DNA of 64,000 nucleotides from REEB85 sp018971455 (GCA_028871195.1 JAGWNT010000006.1:6415-70414); one strand, 5' to 3'; positions 1-9,222 are shown, counted from the first letter of the stretch. The notes: generated from the letters alone by a model not told the origin. Made by a program: numbers and translations.

Positions 1-1008
1 GCGCCGCCCCGCCTGCGCCGGGCTGCCGGTCTCGCCCTCTGTCTCCTCATCGCCGCCGCGGCCGAGTTTGCCGGGCGCCTCGTGCCGGTCATCGGCGCGC
101 CCATCATTGCCATCCTGCTCGGCGTCGCCATCACCAATCTCGGCGGCGGCGTGCGGATGACGGCGCCGCTCGGCATCAAGGAGGTCAGCGGCACCGCGCT
201 GCGCGCCGGCATCGTCATTCTCGGCGCCACGCTGAACCTCGGCGCGGTGGCCCGCACCGGCGCCGCGTCGCTGCCGCTGCTGGCGGTCACGCTGACGCTC
301 GGCATGGCCTTCCCGCTGCTGATGGGCCGCCGCCTCGGCGTCGATTGGCGCATGCGCTGCCTGATCGGCATGGGCACGACGATCTGCGGCGCCTCGGCGA
401 TCGCCGCCCTCGCCCCGGTGCTGCGCGCCCGCACGGAAGAGATCGCCTACTCCATCTCGGTGATCTTCTTCTTCAACATGATGGCGGTGCTGGTCTTTCC
501 CTTCCTCGGCCACGTCATGCACCTCTCCGATGCCGGCTTCGGCCTGTGGGCCGGCACCGCGGTGAACGACACCTCCGCCGTGGTCGCCGCCGGCTTCGCC
601 TACAGCCACGCCGCCGGCTCCTACGCCACCATCGTCAAGCTAACCCGCACCACGCTGATCATCCCGATGGTGCTCGGCTTCGGCCTGCTGATGCCCTGGC
701 TCGACCGTGAGACCCATGCCGGCGAGCAGCATCTTCTGGCCCGACTGTCCAAGGCCGTGCCCTGGTTCATCCTGCTCTTCGTCGTCGCGTCGCTGGCCAA
801 CACGCTGGGCCTGGTCGGCGCGGCGGGGCCGGAGCTGGAGACGCTGGCGCGCTTCGTGCTCGTCGTCGCCCTCGCCGCGGTCGGCCTGCAAGGGCATTGG
901 CGCGCCTTCGCCGGCGCCGGCATCGGCCCGCTTCTGCTCGGCTTCGGCGCCTGGATCGTGGTCGCGGCGTCGAGCCTCGGCATGCAGCTGCTCTACGGAC
1001 AGCTTTGA
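1..1008 (+). CDS. YeiH/UPF0324-family putative membrane transporter, 5' end cut by the window
   Basis: The reading frame is open from base 1, so the start lies outside; 335 residues are visible. The protein is almost entirely hydrophobic, with about ten predicted membrane helices, and contains the glycine-rich 'GMGTTICGASAIAA' and 'GTAVNDTSAVVAAG' segments typical of the YeiH (UPF0324, 'putative sulfate exporter') family. It should sit in the inner membrane; the transported substrate is not certain for this family. The aldo/keto reductase gene starts 20 bases downstream on the same strand, so the two may be co-transcribed. The family assignment is good; the function is only the family label. 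Confidence 0.85.
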   Translation, partial: APPRLRRAAGLALCLLIAAAAEFAGRLVPVIGAPIIAILLGVAITNLGGGVRMTAPLGIKEVSGTALRAGIVILGATLNLGAVARTGAASLPLLAVTLTLGMAFPLLMGRRLGVDWRMRCLIGMGTTICGASAIAALAPVLRARTEEIAYSISVIFFFNMMAVLVFPFLGHVMHLSDAGFGLWAGTAVNDTSAVVAAGFAYSHAAGSYATIVKLTRTTLIIPMVLGFGLLMPWLDRETHAGEQHLLARLSKAVPWFILLFVVASLANTLGLVGAAGPELETLARFVLVVALAAVGLQGHWRAFAGAGIGPLLLGFGAWIVVAASSLGMQLLYGQL

Positions 1009-1028
1009 ACAGAGGGAGGATCCGCCCG

Positions 1029-2012
1029 ATGACCATTCCACGGCGCCGGCTCGGCCAGAGCGAGCTTCACGTCTCCGCCATCGGCCTCGGCTGCATGTCC
1101 TTCTCCGGCATCTATGGCGAGGCCGAGGACGCGGCCTCCGAGGCGCTGATCCACCATGCGCTGGATTGCGGAGTGAACCATTTCGACAGCTCGGACATGT
1201 ATGGCTGGGGCCACAATGAGCGCGTGGTCGGCCGCGCCATCAGGGCGCGCCGCGGCGAGGTGGTGCTGGCCACCAAATTCGGCCAGACCCGCCGGGAGGG
1301 CGGTCCGAACGGCGTCAACGGCCATCCGGACTATGTCCAGCAGGCCTGCGAGGCCAGCCTCGCCCGCCTCGGCGTCGAGGTGATCGACCTCTACTACCAG
1401 CACCGCGTCGATCCCGCCGTGCCGATCGAGGAGACGGTCGGCGCCATGGCTCGCCTCGTCGCCCAGGGCAAGGTGCGCTATCTCGGCCTGTCCGAGGCCC
1501 GGCCCGAGACCATCCGCCGCGCCCATGCGGTCCATCCCATCACCGCCGTGCAGACCGAATATTCGCTGCTCTACCGCAGCGAGGCCGAGGAAACGCGCGC
1601 CACCACCACCAGGCTCGGCGCGAGCTTCGTCGCCTACTCGCCGCTCGGCCGCGGCCTGCTCACCGGCGCCTTCCGCTCGCCCGCCGATATCGACGGCCGG
1701 CGCGCCAGCCACCCCCGCTTCCAGGGCGAGAACTTCGCCGCCAACCGCCGCCTCGTCGGCCATATCGAGGCGCTCGCCGCGGCCAAGGGCTGCACACCCG
1801 CCCAGGTGGCGCTGGCCTGGCTCCTCGCCCAGGGCGAGGATGTCGTCGCCATTCCCGGCACCCGCTACCCCGCGCGGCTCGACGAGAATCTCGGCGCGCT
1901 GGCGGTCGGTCTGACCCCGGCGGAGCTTGCGGCCCTCGCCGCGGCCTTCCCGCCCGGGGCGGCCGCCGGCACGCGCTACCCGCCCGGCGGCATGGCGTCG
2001 GTCTATGTCTGA
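1029..2012 (+). CDS. Aldo/keto reductase
   Basis: A 327-residue NAD(P)H-dependent oxidoreductase of the aldo/keto reductase superfamily, cytoplasmic. The ATG at 1029 follows GAGGAT at a reasonable ribosome-binding distance. The catalytic tetrad is visible: Asp and Tyr in 'FDSSDMYGWG', Lys in 'VLATKFG' and His in 'YYQHRVDP'. The C-terminal cofactor segment 'AIPGTRYPARLDENL' is also typical. It resembles the YhdN/PLR-type group of bacterial AKRs acting on aldehydes or ketones. The substrate cannot be read from sequence. Its 3' end overlaps the convergent truA by 10 bases. Confidence 0.92.
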   Translation: MTIPRRRLGQSELHVSAIGLGCMSFSGIYGEAEDAASEALIHHALDCGVNHFDSSDMYGWGHNERVVGRAIRARRGEVVLATKFGQTRREGGPNGVNGHPDYVQQACEASLARLGVEVIDLYYQHRVDPAVPIEETVGAMARLVAQGKVRYLGLSEARPETIRRAHAVHPITAVQTEYSLLYRSEAEETRATTTRLGASFVAYSPLGRGLLTGAFRSPADIDGRRASHPRFQGENFAANRRLVGHIEALAAAKGCTPAQVALAWLLAQGEDVVAIPGTRYPARLDENLGALAVGLTPAELAALAAAFPPGAAAGTRYPPGGMASVYV

Positions 2013-2773
2013 GGCGGGCTGAACGGGTCCGCAGCGTAGCGCACGGCGGTCAGGCACAGCCCGTCGGCGGGCGCGGTGGGCCCGGCCTTGCCGCGGTCGC
2101 GCGCGGCCAGCACCTCGGCCACCCGCCCCACCGGCCACCGCCCTTCGCCCACCAGCTTCAGCGTGCCCGTCAGGTTGCGCACCTGGTGGTGCAGGAAGCT
2201 GCGCGCCTCGGCGATGATCTCCACCAGGTCGCCGTCGCGCCGCACGTCCAGCCGGTCGAGCGTGCGCACCGGCGATTTCGCCTGGCAGGCCGCGGCGCGG
2301 AACGACGAGAAATCATGCCGACCTAGCAATGATTGCGCCGCCGCGTGCATCGCCGCCTCGTCGAGCAGGGCGATGACATGCCACACCCGCCCGGCCAGCA
2401 GCGCGGGGCGGGGGCCGCGGTTGAGAATGCGGTACCGGTAGGCCCGCCCGATCGCCGAGAAGCGCGCATTCCATCCTGCCGCGGCGAAGCCGGCCCGCAC
2501 GACCACGACGGGATGCGGCTTCATGTGGAAATTGAGCGCGGCCATCAGCCGCTCGGGCGCCAGCGCGCAGGGCAGTTCGAGCAGCACCATCTGCGCCTCG
2601 GCATGCACGCCGGCGTCGGTCCGCCCGGCGACCACGCAGTGCACGCGCCCGTCTCCGGCCAGCCGCGCAGCCGCCTGCTCCACCACCTCCTGGATCGACA
2701 GGCCGTTATCCTGCCGCTGCCAGCCGACGAAGCCGGCGCCGTCATATTCCAGCCGCAGCGCGTAGCGCGCCAT
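2003..2773 (-). CDS. truA: tRNA pseudouridine(38-40) synthase TruA
   Basis: A 256-residue enzyme that isomerises uridines 38-40 in tRNA anticodon arms. The N-terminal 'LEYDGAGFVGWQRQ' and the catalytic-Asp motif 'GRTDAGVHA' are clear, and the length is normal for the family. The start codon overlaps the fmt stop codon as ATGA, so it is translationally coupled to fmt. The gene order def-fmt-truA is common in Alphaproteobacteria. Longer in-frame extensions toward the upstream gene were rejected because they would run through fmt in another frame. Confidence 0.96.
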   Translation of the reverse strand: MARYALRLEYDGAGFVGWQRQDNGLSIQEVVEQAAARLAGDGRVHCVVAGRTDAGVHAEAQMVLLELPCALAPERLMAALNFHMKPHPVVVVRAGFAAAGWNARFSAIGRAYRYRILNRGPRPALLAGRVWHVIALLDEAAMHAAAQSLLGRHDFSSFRAAACQAKSPVRTLDRLDVRRDGDLVEIIAEARSFLHHQVRNLTGTLKLVGEGRWPVGRVAEVLAARDRGKAGPTAPADGLCLTAVRYAADPFSPPQT

Positions 2774-3690
2774 CACCCGAGGCGCGTGCCGGGGCCGATC
2801 GGATGGCCGCGCAGGAACGCCTCCGCCGCCATCGCCGCCCGCCCCGGCGCCTGCACGCGCAACAGCCGCAGCGCCCCGCCGCCGGTGCCGACCAGCAGGC
2901 GCGCGTCGAGCACCTCGCCCGGCGCGCCAGCGCCCGCCTCGGGACGGGCCGCCAGCACTTTCAGCACCGTCCCGCCGAGCTGCGTGAACGTGCCGGGCCA
3001 GGGGTTGAGGGCACGGATCTGCCGGTCGAGTGCCGCCGCGTCGTGCGCCCAGTCGAGCCGCCCATCCTCGCGCGTGAGCTTCGCCGCATAGGTGGCCCCG
3101 GTCGGCGGCTGCGGCACCGGCGCCGGCGCCTCGGCCAGCGCCCGCAGGATCAGCCGCGCGCCAATCTCGGCCAGCCGGTCGTGCAGCTCGCCCGCCGTGC
3201 TGTGCGGCGTGATCGCCACCGCCTCGCGCAGCAGCATCGCCCCGGTGTCGAGCCCGGCATCCATCTGCATGATCGTGACACCCGTCTCGCCGTCGCCGGC
3301 CAGGATCGCCGCCTGGATCGGTGCCGCGCCGCGCCAGCGGGGCAGCAGGCTGGCATGGATGTTGAGGCACCCGCGCACGGGGGCGGCGAGCATCGCCTCG
3401 GGCAGGATCAATCCATACGCCGCCACCACGGCGGCATCCAGGCGCAGCGCCGCGAAGGCCTCCTGTGCTGCGGCATCGCGGCGCAGCCGCGCCGGCGTGC
3501 GGACGGAAAGCCCCAGCGCCTCGGCCGCCACCTGCACGGGGCAGGGGCGCACGGCGTGGCCCCGCCCGGCCGGGCGGGGGGGCTGACAATAGACGGCGGC
3601 AATCTCGTGGCCCGCGCCATGCAGCGCGCGCAGCGCCGGCACGGCGAAATCCGGGCTGCCCATGAAGGCCAGGCGCAGCCGGTCGGGCAC
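2773..3690 (-). CDS. fmt: Methionyl-tRNA formyltransferase
   Basis: A 305-residue enzyme that formylates initiator Met-tRNA using 10-formyltetrahydrofolate. N-terminal 'LAFMGSPDFAVPAL' opens the Rossmann-like formyltransferase domain. The catalytic Asn-His-Asp set lies in 'NIHASLLPRWRGAAPI' and 'MDAGLDTGAML'. A C-terminal OB-like domain follows from about residue 205. It lies directly after def (1-base gap between 3690 and 3692) and overlaps truA, forming a def-fmt-truA operon on the minus strand. Confidence 0.97.
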   Translation of the reverse strand: MPDRLRLAFMGSPDFAVPALRALHGAGHEIAAVYCQPPRPAGRGHAVRPCPVQVAAEALGLSVRTPARLRRDAAAQEAFAALRLDAAVVAAYGLILPEAMLAAPVRGCLNIHASLLPRWRGAAPIQAAILAGDGETGVTIMQMDAGLDTGAMLLREAVAITPHSTAGELHDRLAEIGARLILRALAEAPAPVPQPPTGATYAAKLTREDGRLDWAHDAAALDRQIRALNPWPGTFTQLGGTVLKVLAARPEAGAGAPGEVLDARLLVGTGGGALRLLRVQAPGRAAMAAEAFLRGHPIGPGTRLG

Positions 3691-3691
3691 C

Positions 3692-4240
3692 CTAGCGCCC
3701 GCCGCCGCGCTGGGCGAGGGCGCGCTGCTCCTTGGCGAGCTTGCGCAGGATCATGTTGCGCTTGAGAACGGAGAGATGGTCGACGAACAGCACGCCGTCC
3801 AGATGGTCGATCTCGTGCTGCAGGCAGGCCGCCAGCAGCCCGTCCGCCTCGATCTCCCGCCGTGCGCCCTGCTCGTCGAGATGGCGGATCTTCACCCGCG
3901 CCGGCCGCGTCACATCGGCATAATGGCCGGGCAGGGACAGGCAGCCTTCCTCGCGGGTCGCCAGCTCCTCGCTCGCCGCGACGATCTGCGGGTCGATCAG
4001 CACGATCGGCGCGCGCTTGTCGTCCGGCATCAGATCCACCACGGCCAGCCGCAGGCCGACGCCCACCTGCGGCGCCGCCAGCCCGATCCCCGGCGCGTGG
4101 TACATGGCGGCGAACATGCGCGCGATGAGGTCGCGCACCTCGCCGTCGGCCGCCGAGCCGACGGCGCGCGCGCGGGCGCGCAGCGCCGGGTGCGGGGCGA
4201 TCAGGATCGGCATCGTGTCGGTGCGGTCAGCGGCGGTCAT
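3692..4240 (-). CDS. def: Peptide deformylase
   Basis: A 182-residue metalloenzyme that removes the N-formyl group from nascent proteins and so acts after the product of neighbouring fmt. All three deformylase motifs are present: 'GIGLAAPQVG', 'EGCLSLPG' (metal-binding Cys) and 'HEIDHLDG' (two metal-binding His and catalytic Glu). The start is uncertain. I chose the ATG with end 4240; an internal ATG at 4213 would give a 173-residue protein beginning MPILIAPHP, equally normal in length, and longer upstream starts exist. No convincing ribosome-binding site distinguishes them. Confidence 0.95.
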   Translation of the reverse strand: MTAADRTDTMPILIAPHPALRARARAVGSAADGEVRDLIARMFAAMYHAPGIGLAAPQVGVGLRLAVVDLMPDDKRAPIVLIDPQIVAASEELATREEGCLSLPGHYADVTRPARVKIRHLDEQGARREIEADGLLAACLQHEIDHLDGVLFVDHLSVLKRNMILRKLAKEQRALAQRGGGR

Positions 4241-4359
4241 GTGCCGCATGTAGCTTCCGCCCACCCCTCTTGCAACCGCCCGCCGGATCGCCAAGATAGC
4301 GCATCAGGGCTGCCGTAACGGGGTCCGAACCCGCTTCGCTCGCAGGAGGAGGCTCGCCG

Positions 4360-4848
4360 ATGTCCACCCGGATGTTCACCTCGCCGCTGTTTCTCGGCTT
4401 CGATCATCTCGAACAGATGCTCGAGCGCGCGGCCAAGACCTCGTCCGACGGCTACCCGCCCTACAACATCGAACAGACCGCGCCGACCGGGCTGCGCATC
4501 ACGCTGGCCGTCGCCGGCTTCAGCATGGATGACCTGCAGATCACCCAGGAAGACAACCAGCTGGTGATCCGCGGCCGCCAGACCGATGACAGCCAGGGCC
4601 GCGTGTTCATCCATCGCGGCATCGCCGCCCGCCAGTTCCAGCGCGCCTTCGTGATGGCCGAGGGGATCGAGGTGCGCGGTGCCTGGCTCGACAGCGGGCT
4701 GCTGCATATCGACCTGGTGCGCCCGCAGCCGGAAAGCCGGGTCAAGACCATTCGCATCACCAATCCCGCCGCCTCGGCGGGAGACGGGGCCGTCCGCGCG
4801 CGGATCATCGATCGCGCCACCCGGCCGCCTGAAGGAGACCCATCATGA
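4360..4848 (+). CDS. Hsp20/alpha-crystallin family small heat-shock protein
   Basis: A 162-residue ATP-independent holdase chaperone. The alpha-crystallin domain spans roughly residues 35-135, from 'YPPYNIEQTAPTGLRITLAVAGF' to the beta-strand 'GLLHIDLVR'. The start is set by AGGAGGAGG 8-12 bases upstream of ATG 4360. The stop overlaps the start of the DUF1150 gene (ATGA at 4845-4848). It resembles the IbpA/HspH group of alphaproteobacterial small Hsps. I see no clear ROSE thermometer in the short 5' leader. Confidence 0.92.
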   Translation: MSTRMFTSPLFLGFDHLEQMLERAAKTSSDGYPPYNIEQTAPTGLRITLAVAGFSMDDLQITQEDNQLVIRGRQTDDSQGRVFIHRGIAARQFQRAFVMAEGIEVRGAWLDSGLLHIDLVRPQPESRVKTIRITNPAASAGDGAVRARIIDRATRPPEGDPS

Positions 4849-5054
4849 ATTTCGACATCCACAGACTCTCCGCGGCCGACCTGGCCCGGCTGGGCGTCTC
4901 GCAGATCGCCTACATCAAGCCGGTGACGGTGAACGGCACCCAGGCCTACGCCATCCACGCCGCCGACGGCACGCCGATGGCCGTGACCGAGACGCGCGAA
5001 GTGGCGCTGGCCGCCATCGTCCAGCACGAGATGCTGCCGACGCTGGTGCATTGA
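4845..5054 (+). CDS. DUF1150 family protein
   Basis: A 69-residue protein, normal length for DUF1150, a family of unknown function almost always encoded directly after a small heat-shock protein in Alphaproteobacteria. The stretch 'IAYIKPV...YAIHAADGTPMAVTETREVA' is characteristic. The start has AAGGAG 7 bases upstream and overlaps the Hsp20 stop codon, so the two are translationally coupled. Function is unknown; by association it belongs to protein-homeostasis stress response. Confidence 0.88.
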   Translation: MNFDIHRLSAADLARLGVSQIAYIKPVTVNGTQAYAIHAADGTPMAVTETREVALAAIVQHEMLPTLVH

Positions 5055-5091
5055 CCAGGCCGCCGCGTTGAGGAAAGCCCGCCCGGCGTGA

Positions 5092-5130
5092 GACCCGCCG
5101 CCACCCGGCGCGGCCGGGCGGCGGGCGGGT
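5092..5130. terminator. GC-rich hairpin between convergent DUF1150 and hpf genes
   Basis: An imperfect inverted repeat (GACCCGCCGCC on the left against GGCGGCGGGCGGGTC on the right) lies between two convergently transcribed genes. It has no T-tract, so it would act at most as a weak bidirectional or Rho-assisted terminator. Confidence 0.4.
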
Positions 5131-5163
5131 CAGGCGGCGGGCAGATCAGACCGAGGCGACAGA

Positions 5164-5751
5164 TCAGGCCGAAGCGACGGGGTCGATCCAGCCGATATGC
5201 CCGTCCGCCCGGCGATAGACGACATTGAACTCGCCGGTGGCGCTGTTGCGGAACATCAGCACCGGCTGGTCGGCCAGATCCATGCGCATCACCGCATCGC
5301 TCACCGACAGGCGGGCGATTTCGGTGGGCGCCTCGGCGACCACGGTGGCATAGGTCGCCGCCTGCGCCGTTCCGCCGCCGCCGGCGGGCTCCTCCTCCAC
5401 CTGGCGCAGCGTGTACTGCCGCCCGGTTTCCGACGCCTCGCCGCGCGGCTGGTCGCGGGCATGCTCGTTGACCCGCCGGCGATAGCGGCGCAACCGCTTG
5501 GCGATGTGTTCGGCGGCGTCGTCGAAGGCGCTGTTGGCATCGGCCGCTTCACCCTCGCCGCGCAGGGTCAGGCCGCGGCCGGCATGCACGTTGATGTCAC
5601 AGGTGAAGAAGCTGCGCGCGCGGCTGAACGTGACCTGCGCTTCCAGGGCATGGTCGAAATACTTGCCGGCAATAAGGTCCAGCTGCTGACCGACGCGCGT
5701 GCGCAGCGCGTCCGACAGCTCGACCTGCTTACCCGAGACCGTGATCTGCAT
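5164..5751 (-). CDS. hpf: Long-form ribosome hibernation promoting factor
   Basis: A 195-residue protein that binds the 30S subunit and dimerises ribosomes into inactive 100S particles in stationary phase or stress. N-terminal residues 1-105 form the S30AE fold ('MQITVSGKQVELSDALRTRV'). After a linker, the C-terminal dimerisation domain (about 135-193, 'RMDLADQPVLMFRNSATGEF') identifies the long form. It lies 42 bases downstream of rpoN, the usual order. Unlike many proteobacteria, ptsN does not follow. Its stop codon lies in an 18-base tandem duplication (5143-5160 and 5161-5178). Confidence 0.93.
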   Translation of the reverse strand: MQITVSGKQVELSDALRTRVGQQLDLIAGKYFDHALEAQVTFSRARSFFTCDINVHAGRGLTLRGEGEAADANSAFDDAAEHIAKRLRRYRRRVNEHARDQPRGEASETGRQYTLRQVEEEPAGGGGTAQAATYATVVAEAPTEIARLSVSDAVMRMDLADQPVLMFRNSATGEFNVVYRRADGHIGWIDPVASA

Positions 5752-5793
5752 AGGCTTTTCCTCAACCCCGTGTTCGGGACCGCCTGCCGGAGG

Positions 5794-7278
5794 TCAGGCC
5801 GGCACGGCCTTCTCCCGTTTGCGCTGCACCGAGCTTGGGATGCGCAGCGCTTCTCGGTATTTGGCCACGGTCCGGCGTGCGATGTCCACGCCTTCTCGTC
5901 GCAAACCGGCGACGATCGCATCGTCGCTGAGAATTTCATCGAGTGTCTCGGCCTGCACCATGCGCAGGATGCGGTGGCGCACCGCCTCGGCGCTGTGCGT
6001 TTCGCCCGAGGTGCCGGCGAGTGCCGTGGTGAAGAAATACTTCAACTCGAAAATACCGCGCGGGGTGGCGATGTATTTGTTCGCCGTCACGCGGCTCACC
6101 GTGCTCTCGTGCAGCTCCACCGAGGCCGCGATGTCGCGCAGGATCAGCGGCCGCAGGCCGGAGATGCCGCGGCGGAAGAAGGCGTCCTGCTGGCTGACGA
6201 TCTCGCCGGTCACCTTCAGGATCGTCTGCGCGCGCTGCTGGAGCGATTTCACCAGCCATGTCGCCGTCTGCAATTTCTCGGCGAGAAACAATTTCTCCTC
6301 GCGCGAGGCGGATGGGCGGATGCGCGCGGAGAAGCTCTGGTTCACCAGCACCCGCGGCAGCGTCTCGGGATTGAGTTCGAGCAGCCAGCCGCCATCCGGC
6401 GCCGCGCGCATCAGCACGTCCGGCACCACGGTCTGCGGCGGCGTCGCATCCCAGTCGGCGCCCGGCTTGGGGTCGAGCCGCCGCAGCTCGGCGATCATGT
6501 CGGCGAGATCCTCGCCATCCACGCCGCAGATCTCCATCAGCGTCCGGTGGTCCCGCCGCGCCAGCAGGTCGAGATGGTCGAGCAGGGCGGCCATCGCCGG
6601 GTCGAGCCGGTTCTTCTCGGCCAGCTGCACGGCGAGGCACTCGCGCAGGTCGTGGGCGAACATGCCGGTGGGGTCGAAGCGCATCATCCGCTGCCGCACC
6701 GCCTCGACGCGCGCGACATCGGTGCCCAGGGCCGCGGCCAGCCCCTCGGCGCTGATCGACAGCCGCCCGGAAGGTTCCAGCAGCGCGATCAGCGCGGCCC
6801 CGATCATCCGCTCGCCGGGGTCGTGGAACGACAGCCGCACCTGCTCGCCGAGGTGCTCGCGCAAGGTCGCCGCCGCCTCGGCGAATTCATCGATGCCGCG
6901 CTCCTCGCCCTCGAAGCCCTGGCCCGCGCCACCCCGCGCGCCGTCCGAGGCGCTGCCCGGGTCGTAGGTCTCGGCATAGTCGGGCGTGTCGAGCGGGGCG
7001 GCGGCCTCGCTCGGCAGCACCTCCGAGCGCACGGACTCCGCCAGGTCCGGGGTCTCGGCCGGGTCGGCCAGCGGGCGCTGGTCCGGGGCCGGGCGCTCCG
7101 GCGCGCCGCCATCCAGCCCCTCGTCCCGCTCGAGCAGCGGGTTGCGTTCCAGCTCCTCCTCCACGAAGGCCGCGGCCTCGATATTGGAGAATTGCAGCAG
7201 TTTGATCGCCTGCCGCAGCTGCGGCGTCATCACCAGCGACTGCGATTGGCGAAGATCGAGACGAGGACCTAACGCCAT
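5794..7278 (-). CDS. rpoN: RNA polymerase sigma-54 factor
   Basis: A 494-residue sigma-54. Region I is the Gln/Leu-rich N-terminus 'LRQSQSLVMTPQLRQAIKLL', which binds activators. An acidic region II covers about residues 55-115. The core-binding domain follows, and the C-terminal RpoN box 'ARRTVAKYRE' near residue 470 recognises the -24 element. I chose the ATG ending at 7278 because the conserved N-terminus begins there. It probably serves the sigma-54 promoters found at 40805, 43217 and 45697. It is followed by hpf, as in most proteobacteria. Confidence 0.96.
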   Translation of the reverse strand: MALGPRLDLRQSQSLVMTPQLRQAIKLLQFSNIEAAAFVEEELERNPLLERDEGLDGGAPERPAPDQRPLADPAETPDLAESVRSEVLPSEAAAPLDTPDYAETYDPGSASDGARGGAGQGFEGEERGIDEFAEAAATLREHLGEQVRLSFHDPGERMIGAALIALLEPSGRLSISAEGLAAALGTDVARVEAVRQRMMRFDPTGMFAHDLRECLAVQLAEKNRLDPAMAALLDHLDLLARRDHRTLMEICGVDGEDLADMIAELRRLDPKPGADWDATPPQTVVPDVLMRAAPDGGWLLELNPETLPRVLVNQSFSARIRPSASREEKLFLAEKLQTATWLVKSLQQRAQTILKVTGEIVSQQDAFFRRGISGLRPLILRDIAASVELHESTVSRVTANKYIATPRGIFELKYFFTTALAGTSGETHSAEAVRHRILRMVQAETLDEILSDDAIVAGLRREGVDIARRTVAKYREALRIPSSVQRKREKAVPA

Positions 7279-7456
7279 GATGGGACTATTCTCTACACCC
7301 GACAGCGCGGGAAACCGGCCACACCCGGCCGGCCCGCCCGTTGCACCGCAGTGCAGCAAGGAACGGTCGGCCTGGCAAGCAAGAATCGTGCTGTCGCGGA
7401 GTCATGCCGCCACGATAGCCGGCCGAATCTGAAATTCGCGTTACGAAACAGCCGGT

Positions 7457-8320
7457 TCAGCCGCCCTTGACGCCACCCGCGGTCAGCCCGGCGACGATCT
7501 CCTTCTGCATCAGCAGCGTCAGCAGCAGGACGGGTGCGGTCACCACCAGGGCGGCCGCCGCCAGCGGGCCCCAGCTGATCTGCTCGAAGGTCAGCACGTT
7601 GTAGACCGCCACCGGCAGGGTGCGCGTGGTGCGCCCGGCCAGCACGATGCCGAACAGGAAGTTGTTCCAGCTGAAGATGAAGGCCAGGATCGTCGCCACC
7701 GTGATGCCCGGCCGCGCCAGCGGCAGGGCGACGTGCCGGAAGGCCTGCCAGATGGTCGCGCCATCGACCAGCGCCGCCTCCTCGAGCTCGCCCGGCAGCC
7801 CCTCGAAGAAGCCGATCATGATCCACACCACCAGAGGCACCGTGATCACCAGATGGGTGATGACGAGCGGCGTCAGCGTGCCCAGCATGCCGAACCACTG
7901 GAACATCAGGAAGAGCGGGATGATGAAGGACAGGCCCGGCGTGATGCGCGCGATCAGGATCAGCGCCGCCGCCCGCATCGCCTTCGCCTTGGCAATGCCG
8001 TAGCCGGCCGGCACGCCGATCACCAGGGCCGCGGCGGTGGCCGAGAAGGACACCACCACGGAGTTGATGGTGTACGACAGGAAATCATTCTCGGCGAAGA
8101 CCTTGACGAAATTGGCAAAGGTCGGCCCGTGCGGGATGAACACCGGCGGGAACGCCATGTTGTCCACCTCGTTCTTCAACGCCAGCGACAGCATCCACAG
8201 GAACACGAAGGCCGCCGGCGAGATCAGCACGAGCACCGAGGCGTAGAGCCCCACCCGCCCGGCCAGCCGCCGCAGCCGGCCCGGCCGCGTGCCCCGCCCG
8301 GGCGTCACCGCGGCGCTCAT
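7457..8320 (-). CDS. Carbohydrate ABC transporter permease (MalG type)
   Basis: A 287-residue inner-membrane subunit of a CUT1-like importer with six predicted helices. The cytoplasmic EAA loop 'EGLPGELEEAALVDGATIWQAFRHVALPLARPG' marks the ATPase contact site. The start is fixed by GGGAGA 8 bases upstream of ATG and an ATGA overlap with the preceding permease. It is the last gene of a binding protein-permease-permease operon; no ATPase gene is adjacent. Substrate is unknown, with sugars or polyols most likely for this family. Confidence 0.93.
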   Translation of the reverse strand: MSAAVTPGRGTRPGRLRRLAGRVGLYASVLVLISPAAFVFLWMLSLALKNEVDNMAFPPVFIPHGPTFANFVKVFAENDFLSYTINSVVVSFSATAAALVIGVPAGYGIAKAKAMRAAALILIARITPGLSFIIPLFLMFQWFGMLGTLTPLVITHLVITVPLVVWIMIGFFEGLPGELEEAALVDGATIWQAFRHVALPLARPGITVATILAFIFSWNNFLFGIVLAGRTTRTLPVAVYNVLTFEQISWGPLAAAALVVTAPVLLLTLLMQKEIVAGLTAGGVKGG

Positions 8321-9222
8321 TGCCATTTCTCCCGCTGGCGCAGCTTCAGCATCACCAGGCTGATCACCACGATCAGCGCGAAGAACACCAGCGTCACCGC
8401 GCTGGCATAGCCCAGCTTGTAGTAGGCGAAGGCCTCCTGGTACAGGAAGATGTTCATCGTCTCGCTCGCCGTGCCGGGCCCGCCCTGGGTGATGACGTAG
8501 ATCACGTCGAAGGATTTCAGCGCATCGATGGTGCGGATCACGGCGGCGACGATGATGAACGGCCACAGCAGCGGCAGGGTGATGTGGCGAAAGCTCTGCC
8601 AGCCGCTCGCCCCGTCGATGCGCGCCGCCTCATAGGGGTCCTGCGGCAGGCTCGCCAGCCCGCCGAGCACGATCAGCATCACCAGCGGCGTCCACTGCCA
8701 GGTCTCCACCATCGCCAGCGTCGGGATCACCGTGTTGGCCGCATAGGTCCAGGTCGATGGCGGCAGGCCCAGCGAGGTCAGGATGTAGTTCAGCACGCCG
8801 AGCTGGGGATGGAACATCATCGACCACACCAGCGCGATCGCCACCGGCGTCGCCATCATCGGCAGGATGAAGATGGTGCGCGCCACGCCGCGCAGCGGAA
8901 AGCGCTGGTTGAAGCACACCGCCGCCGCCACCCCGAGGATCAGCGGCGCGCCCACCGACAGCACCGAGAAATACAGCGTCCGCAGCACCGCCCAGCCGAA
9001 CCGCGTATCGCTCAGCAGGGTGGCGTAGTTGGACAGCCCGACCCAGGACAGCCCATGGGACGGGTCCCATTCATGCAGCGACATGAACACGGTGAAGAGC
9101 CAGGGAAAGATGATCACCGCGACCACGACGACCGCGGCCGGAACGGCAAATACCCAGTAGCGGCGGGCATAATTCGCCCGCCGCCGCGCCAGGCCCACCG
9201 CCGCCGCGGTCGTCGCACTCAT
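8317..9222 (-). CDS. Sugar ABC transporter permease (MalF/UgpA type)
   Basis: A 301-residue membrane subunit with six helices and the EAA loop 'SLPQDPYEAARIDGASGWQSFRHITLPLLWP'. The C-terminal 'TQGGPGTASETMNIFLYQEAF' is typical of UgpA/MalF-like CUT1 permeases. It lies 15 bases after the binding-protein gene and overlaps the second permease by ATGA. It pairs with the MalG-type subunit to form the translocation channel; substrate is not inferable. Confidence 0.93.
   Translation of the reverse strand: MSATTAAAVGLARRRANYARRYWVFAVPAAVVVVAVIIFPWLFTVFMSLHEWDPSHGLSWVGLSNYATLLSDTRFGWAVLRTLYFSVLSVGAPLILGVAAAVCFNQRFPLRGVARTIFILPMMATPVAIALVWSMMFHPQLGVLNYILTSLGLPPSTWTYAANTVIPTLAMVETWQWTPLVMLIVLGGLASLPQDPYEAARIDGASGWQSFRHITLPLLWPFIIVAAVIRTIDALKSFDVIYVITQGGPGTASETMNIFLYQEAFAYYKLGYASAVTLVFFALIVVISLVMLKLRQREKWQ

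Noticed and set aside
3731..3750. TTGGCGAGCTTGC as a sigma-54 promoter
   Set aside because: Wrong GG-GC spacing and located inside def.
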